Source of the DNA: an uncultured Oscillospiraceae bacterium
GTDB lineage: Bacteria; Bacillota; Clostridia; Oscillospirales; Oscillospiraceae
NCBI GenBank assembly: GCA_947624465.1
Contig: CANQKJ010000072.1
Span: forward strand, 1-9,265
Length of the DNA: 9,265 nucleotides
Direction: 5' to 3'
The position numbers and the translations under genes were made by a program. Shown in pieces: positions 6,437 to 9,265 of this stretch. The notes beneath the pieces are model-generated. The model made no database searches, had not been told where the DNA came from, and was given only the letters and a program-made list of their open reading frames with translations. Every line of letters starts with the position of its first letter. The first letter of the stretch is position 1.

Positions 6437-6711
6437 CTCAAATCACCCTGGACTGCGCCCGGCTGCTGGAGCGGCTGGAGGCCCACACCTACCTGGCGGA
6501 GGCCCTCGACCTCCCGGAGTACTACGGCCGGAATCTGGACGCCCTCTACGACTGCCTCACTGAGTTAGGTCCCACCGAACTCACCCTGGAGGGGCCGGAG
6601 CTGCTGCGGGAGGCGGGAGGCTACGCCGAGATGATCCTGAACGTCATCCTGGAGGCGGCGGAGGGGAACCCGTATCTCACCACGGTCCTCACCCCCGCCC
6701 CGGAGAAGTGA
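6430..6711 (+). CDS. Barstar-family ribonuclease inhibitor (immunity protein)
   Basis: A 93-residue acidic cytoplasmic protein that should bind and block the RNase encoded just upstream, protecting the producer from enzyme that misfires before export. The diagnostic LPEYYGRNLDALYDCLTE (residues 28-45) is almost that of Bacillus barstar. The inhibitory residues Tyr31, Asp37 and Asp41 correspond to barstar Tyr29, Asp35 and Asp39. The Trp38 position is Tyr40, and Glu75 probably matches barstar Glu76. The ATG at 6430 lies within the last codons of the RNase gene (7-base overlap, different frame). GGAGGGAGGG (6412-6421) gives eight bases of spacing, so the inhibitor is made together with the enzyme. 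A truncated asparaginase reading frame starts five bases after its stop. Confidence 0.95.
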   Translation: MVAQITLDCARLLERLEAHTYLAEALDLPEYYGRNLDALYDCLTELGPTELTLEGPELLREAGGYAEMILNVILEAAEGNPYLTTVLTPAPEK

Positions 6712-6716
6712 CCGCC

Positions 6717-6824
6717 ATGAAGAAGATCCTGCTCATCGGCACCGGCGGCACCATCGCCTCCGCCCCCACCGGCGAGGGTCTGGCCCCCGGCCTCACCACC
6801 GAGGAGCTGCTCCGCCGCATCCCC
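6717..6824 (+). pseudogene. ansA: 5' remnant of type I L-asparaginase, fused in frame to the cellulase gene
   Basis: Starting at ATG 6717, five bases after the barstar stop, the first 36 codons read as the N-terminus of a cytoplasmic L-asparaginase. MKKILLIGTGGTIAS carries the nucleophilic Thr12, followed by GLAP and LTTEELLRRIP. After Pro36 the asparaginase-like sequence stops, and the expected downstream landmarks (the DSTN segment and the second catalytic threonine) are absent in every frame nearby. No stop or frameshift separates the remnant from the GH5 gene, so the frame runs open to 8768. The Shine-Dalgarno is weak (GGAG at 6702-6705, 11 bases away). It could be a dead fragment left by recombination, a short translated leader, or a true fusion N-terminus. 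The fusion is least likely, because it would bury the cellulase signal peptide inside the protein. Confidence 0.8.
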
Positions 6825-6878
6825 CGTGGCGGGGGATATCCTGTGGACGGCGGGACGGTAAGCCCACCGGGAGGAAAG

Positions 6879-8768
6879 ATGATTATGAAGCTCAGAAACA
6901 TCCGGCTGGCCGCCCTGCTTCTGGCCCTGCTGCTGTCGGTGGGCTGCGCCGGCCCCGCCGCCGCCGCTCCCACCGCGCCCCAGACTCCCGCAGCCATCTC
7001 ACGGACGCCCGAGGCCGCGCCCCAGACCCCCGCCGCCGCGTCCGGTCCGCTCCATGTGTCGGGCGCAAAGCTGGTGAACGCCGCCGGCGAACCCGTCCAG
7101 CTCCGGGGGGTCAGCACCCACGGGCTGGCCTGGTATCCCCAGTACGTCAACCAGGCCTGCTTCAACGACCTGCGGAACTGGGGGGCCAACGTGGTGCGGC
7201 TGGCCATGTACACCGCCGAATACGGCGGCTACTGCGCCGGCGGGGATCAGGCGGAGCTGAAGGGCCTCATCCGCAAGGGGGTACAGTATGCCGCCGACGC
7301 GGGGCTGTATGCCATCGTGGACTGGCACATCCTGTCCGACGGCGACCCAAACACCCATGTGGAGGAGGCCAAAGCCTTCTTCCGGGAGATGGCCGCCGAC
7401 CTGGCCGGGTATGACAACGTGCTGTACGAGATCTGCAACGAGCCCAACGGCGGCGGCACCTGGAGCCGGATCAAGGCCTACGCACGGCAGGTCATCCCCG
7501 TCATCCGGGAGGGCGACCCCGACGCGGTGATCATCGTGGGCACCCCCAACTGGTCCCAGCGGGTGAACGAGGCCGCCGCCGACCCCATCACCGGGTACGA
7601 CAACATCATGTACGCCTTCCACTTCTACGCCGCCACCCACGGTGCCAACATCCGGCAGCTGCTGGTCAACGCCCTGGACGCCGGCCTGCCCGTCTTTGTG
7701 ACGGAGTACGGCGTCTGCGCCGCCGACGGGAACGGGGCCATCGACGAAGCCCAGGCCGCCCAATGGATCGACACACTGGACCGGTACGGCGTCAGCTATG
7801 TGGCCTGGAACCTGTCCAACAAGGCGGAGACCTCCGCCCTGCTCAAGTCCTCCTGTTCCAAGACCGGCGGCTTTACCACAGACGATCTCAGCCCCTCCGG
7901 CCAGTGGCTTTACAGGACGCTCTCCTCCAGGGCCGGGACCGGCGAGGCCCCCGGCGTGGCCGGGTTCAAGGATGTGAAGCCGTCCGACTGGTTCGCCTCC
8001 GCCGTGGAATACGTGACGGAGCGCGGCCTGATGCAGGGCACCGGCGGCGGTGCCTTCTCCCCCGGCGGCCCGGTCACCCGCGCCCAGCTGGTGACCATTC
8101 TGGGCCGTATGTCCGGGGCGGATGTGGACGGCGGCGTTCCCTGGTACAAAAAGGCCATGGACTGGGGCGTGGCCCAGAAAATCACCGACGGCAGCGACCC
8201 CGGCGTCGGCATCTCCCGGGAGCAGTTCGTGACCATGCTGTACCGGTACGCGGGCCGCCCCGCCGCGGACCTCTCCGCCCTGGACCGTTTCCCGGACGCC
8301 TCCGCCATCCACGACTGGCCGGACTTCCGCGCCGCCATGGCCTGGGCGATCGACACCGGCGTCATCAGCGGCCCCGGCGGCGGGCTGGACCCCCGGCGGA
8401 CCGCCAGCCGGGCGGAGGCCGCCGCCATGCTCCGAAACTTCTTTACCATGCCCGGTCCCGGCGGCGTCTCCTCCGGCAGCGGGCTGACCGTCTCCGTCAC
8501 CCAGGTGAACGGCTGGGAGCAGAACGGCGTCCCTGTCCGGCAGTACAGCATGACGGTGACCAACAGTTCCAACAAGCCCTGCGAAAGCTGGGCGGTGGAG
8601 CTGGAGTTCGACGGCCCCATCACCCTGTCCGGCAGCTGGAACGGCGTCTTTACCGTGAACGGCTCCGCCCTCCGCGTCGCCTCCCTGGACTACAACGGGG
8701 CGCTGGCGCCGGGGGCCTCCGCCGGCGACGTGGGGTTCATCGTCTCCGGCGGAGCCTATCTCCCATAG
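6879..8768 (+). CDS. Secreted GH5 endoglucanase with three SLH repeats and C-terminal CBM2-like module
   Basis: A 629-residue cell-surface glycanase that should hydrolyse beta-1,4-glucan (cellulose or a related plant polysaccharide). A signal peptide with a long Leu/Ala core (about 3-23) ends in SVGC, a poor lipobox, so either signal peptidase is possible. An Ala/Pro/Thr linker follows. The GH5 domain (about 58-350, closest to subfamily GH5_2) shows GVSTHGLAWYPQY, WGANVVRLAMYTAE, IVDWHIL, acid/base Glu188 in CNEPNG, FHFYAATH and nucleophile Glu276 in TEYG. Three SLH repeats (about 362-410, 420-458, 468-525) should tether it to secondary cell-wall polymer. A Ser/Gly spacer leads to a CBM2-like beta-sandwich (about 535-629; SWNG and NGALAPGAS motifs). 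GGGAGG at 6869-6874 supports ATG 6879; ATG 6885 is an alternative. The frame is also open back to the ansA remnant at 6717. A terminator follows directly. Confidence 0.9.
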   Translation: MIMKLRNIRLAALLLALLLSVGCAGPAAAAPTAPQTPAAISRTPEAAPQTPAAASGPLHVSGAKLVNAAGEPVQLRGVSTHGLAWYPQYVNQACFNDLRNWGANVVRLAMYTAEYGGYCAGGDQAELKGLIRKGVQYAADAGLYAIVDWHILSDGDPNTHVEEAKAFFREMAADLAGYDNVLYEICNEPNGGGTWSRIKAYARQVIPVIREGDPDAVIIVGTPNWSQRVNEAAADPITGYDNIMYAFHFYAATHGANIRQLLVNALDAGLPVFVTEYGVCAADGNGAIDEAQAAQWIDTLDRYGVSYVAWNLSNKAETSALLKSSCSKTGGFTTDDLSPSGQWLYRTLSSRAGTGEAPGVAGFKDVKPSDWFASAVEYVTERGLMQGTGGGAFSPGGPVTRAQLVTILGRMSGADVDGGVPWYKKAMDWGVAQKITDGSDPGVGISREQFVTMLYRYAGRPAADLSALDRFPDASAIHDWPDFRAAMAWAIDTGVISGPGGGLDPRRTASRAEAAAMLRNFFTMPGPGGVSSGSGLTVSVTQVNGWEQNGVPVRQYSMTVTNSSNKPCESWAVELEFDGPITLSGSWNGVFTVNGSALRVASLDYNGALAPGASAGDVGFIVSGGAYLP

Positions 8769-8772
8769 ACGC

Positions 8773-8808
8773 AAAACGTCCTCTGGCTGACGCCAGAGGA
8801 CGTTTTTT
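8773..8808 (+). terminator. Rho-independent terminator after the GH5 gene
   Basis: A 15-bp perfect stem (arms 8773-8787 and 8792-8806) with a 4-base TGAC loop ends in a TTTTTT run on the plus strand, five bases after the GH5 stop. On the minus strand it ends in TTTT, so it may also stop transcription of the convergent chrA gene. Confidence 0.9.
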
Positions 8809-8828
8809 GCTCACACTGGAACACGTTC

Positions 8829-9265
8829 TTACATCTGAAACACGACGCCGGCCAGGGCGGCCAGGGCGATAAAGCAGATGGGGTGCAGCTTTTTCAGCGG
8901 CGAGAACTTCACCAGCGCGAAGATGACCACGGCCAGCGCCACGGCGGGCCAGTGGACCCATTGATACGCCGGGCCGGAGAAGTCCTGGAGCAGAAGGGCG
9001 ATGCGGGCCACCTGGAGCAGGGAAGCGGTGATGAGCGCCACCGACGCCGCCCGCAGCCCGTAGAACACCCCGTCCACCGCCTTGGACTGGCGGAACCGCT
9101 GCAAAAACCCGGCGATGATGAGGATGATGACGATGGAGGGGAACACCAGCCCCAGGGTGGCCACGATCCCGCCCAGGACCCCGCCGGAGGTGAATCCCAC
9201 ATAGGTGGCCATGTTCACCCCCATGGGGCCGGGAGTGGACTCGGAGATGGCGATCATGTCGGCCA
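8829..9265 (-). CDS. chrA: Chromate transporter family protein (ChrA), 5'-truncated by window edge
   Basis: An inner-membrane CHR-family transporter that in characterised cases exports chromate; in anaerobic gut bacteria the natural substrate may be another anion. The 144 visible residues include DMIAISESTPGPMGVNMATYVG, the hallmark CHR motif. Four or five hydrophobic membrane segments follow (GGIVATLGLVFPSIVIILIIAGF, the segment around ALITASLLQ, the segment around AVALAVVIFAL, and the C-terminal FIALAALAGVVF). The ATG at 9257 is not the start, because coding continues (Ala-Asp) to the window edge. The length suggests a single-domain CHR protein, the kind often encoded as adjacent pairs in Firmicutes; a partner would lie outside the window. 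It converges with the GH5 gene at the shared hairpin. Confidence 0.85.
   Translation of the reverse strand, partial: ADMIAISESTPGPMGVNMATYVGFTSGGVLGGIVATLGLVFPSIVIILIIAGFLQRFRQSKAVDGVFYGLRAASVALITASLLQVARIALLLQDFSGPAYQWVHWPAVALAVVIFALVKFSPLKKLHPICFIALAALAGVVFQM

Noticed and set aside
6717..8768. A functional asparaginase-cellulase bifunctional enzyme
   Set aside because: Only 36 asparaginase residues remain, lacking most of the active site, and the cellulase has its own RBS and signal peptide downstream.
6999..8774. A 591-codon open frame on the minus strand opposite the GH5 gene
   Set aside because: Low-complexity Gly/Val/His-rich translation opposite a well-supported cellulase, and it would start inside the cellulase terminator region. 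Treated as a shadow frame.
1..9265. tRNA/rRNA genes, CRISPR array, insertion sequence or phage integrase
   Set aside because: No cloverleaf, regularly spaced repeat, transposase motif or flanking terminal inverted repeat could be seen on either strand.

Overview
The window looks like a chromosomal segment from a GC-rich, endospore-forming member of the Clostridia, most likely a gut Oscillospiraceae relative (Flavonifractor/Oscillibacter-like). The evidence is SpoIIP (an endospore engulfment enzyme), strong GGAGG-type ribosome binding sites, sigma-A-like promoters, S-layer-homology domains, and GC-ending codons in nearly every gene. The genus is an inference; no rRNA or other marker is present.

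Left part (1-3665) is housekeeping. A 5'-truncated spoIIP (+) converges at a shared hairpin terminator on a two-gene minus-strand unit: a serine alpha/beta hydrolase of the monoacylglycerol lipase/lysophospholipase type, followed by a 3-methyladenine DNA glycosylase. A short divergent promoter region (about 2395-2492) separates that unit from queH (+, epoxyqueuosine reductase). queH in turn converges on a minus-strand gene for a protein with two CBS domains that resembles the c-di-AMP-binding DarB/CbpB type. A second divergent promoter region (3540-3665), with a near-perfect palindrome lying over both candidate -35 elements, separates the CBS gene from rlmD.

Middle part (3666-6711) is a tightly packed plus-strand run. 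It holds an RlmD/RlmCD-type 23S rRNA uracil methyltransferase, an AT-rich nitrilase-superfamily amidohydrolase joined to it by an ATGA overlap, a lipoprotein carrying a complete barnase-type RNase domain, and its barstar inhibitor overlapping the RNase gene by 7 bases. The nitrilase gene has clearly different base composition from everything around it and looks recently acquired. The barnase-barstar pair forms a surface-anchored RNase with its cytoplasmic immunity protein.

Right part (6712-9265): directly after barstar comes the first 36 codons of a type I L-asparaginase (ansA). It is cut off and continues in the same open frame into a secreted GH5 endoglucanase with three SLH repeats and a C-terminal CBM2-like module. 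The enzyme probably starts at its own RBS and ATG at 6879, but the frame is open from 6717. It ends at a strong terminator and faces a minus-strand chromate-transporter (ChrA) gene that is cut by the window edge.

No rRNA, tRNA, CRISPR array, insertion sequence or phage gene was recognised, and no gene-free stretch exceeds 300 bases. The most notable items are the lipoprotein barnase with barstar, the ansA remnant fused in frame to the cellulase, and the compositional island at the nitrilase gene. None of these amounts to proof of a wholly new system.
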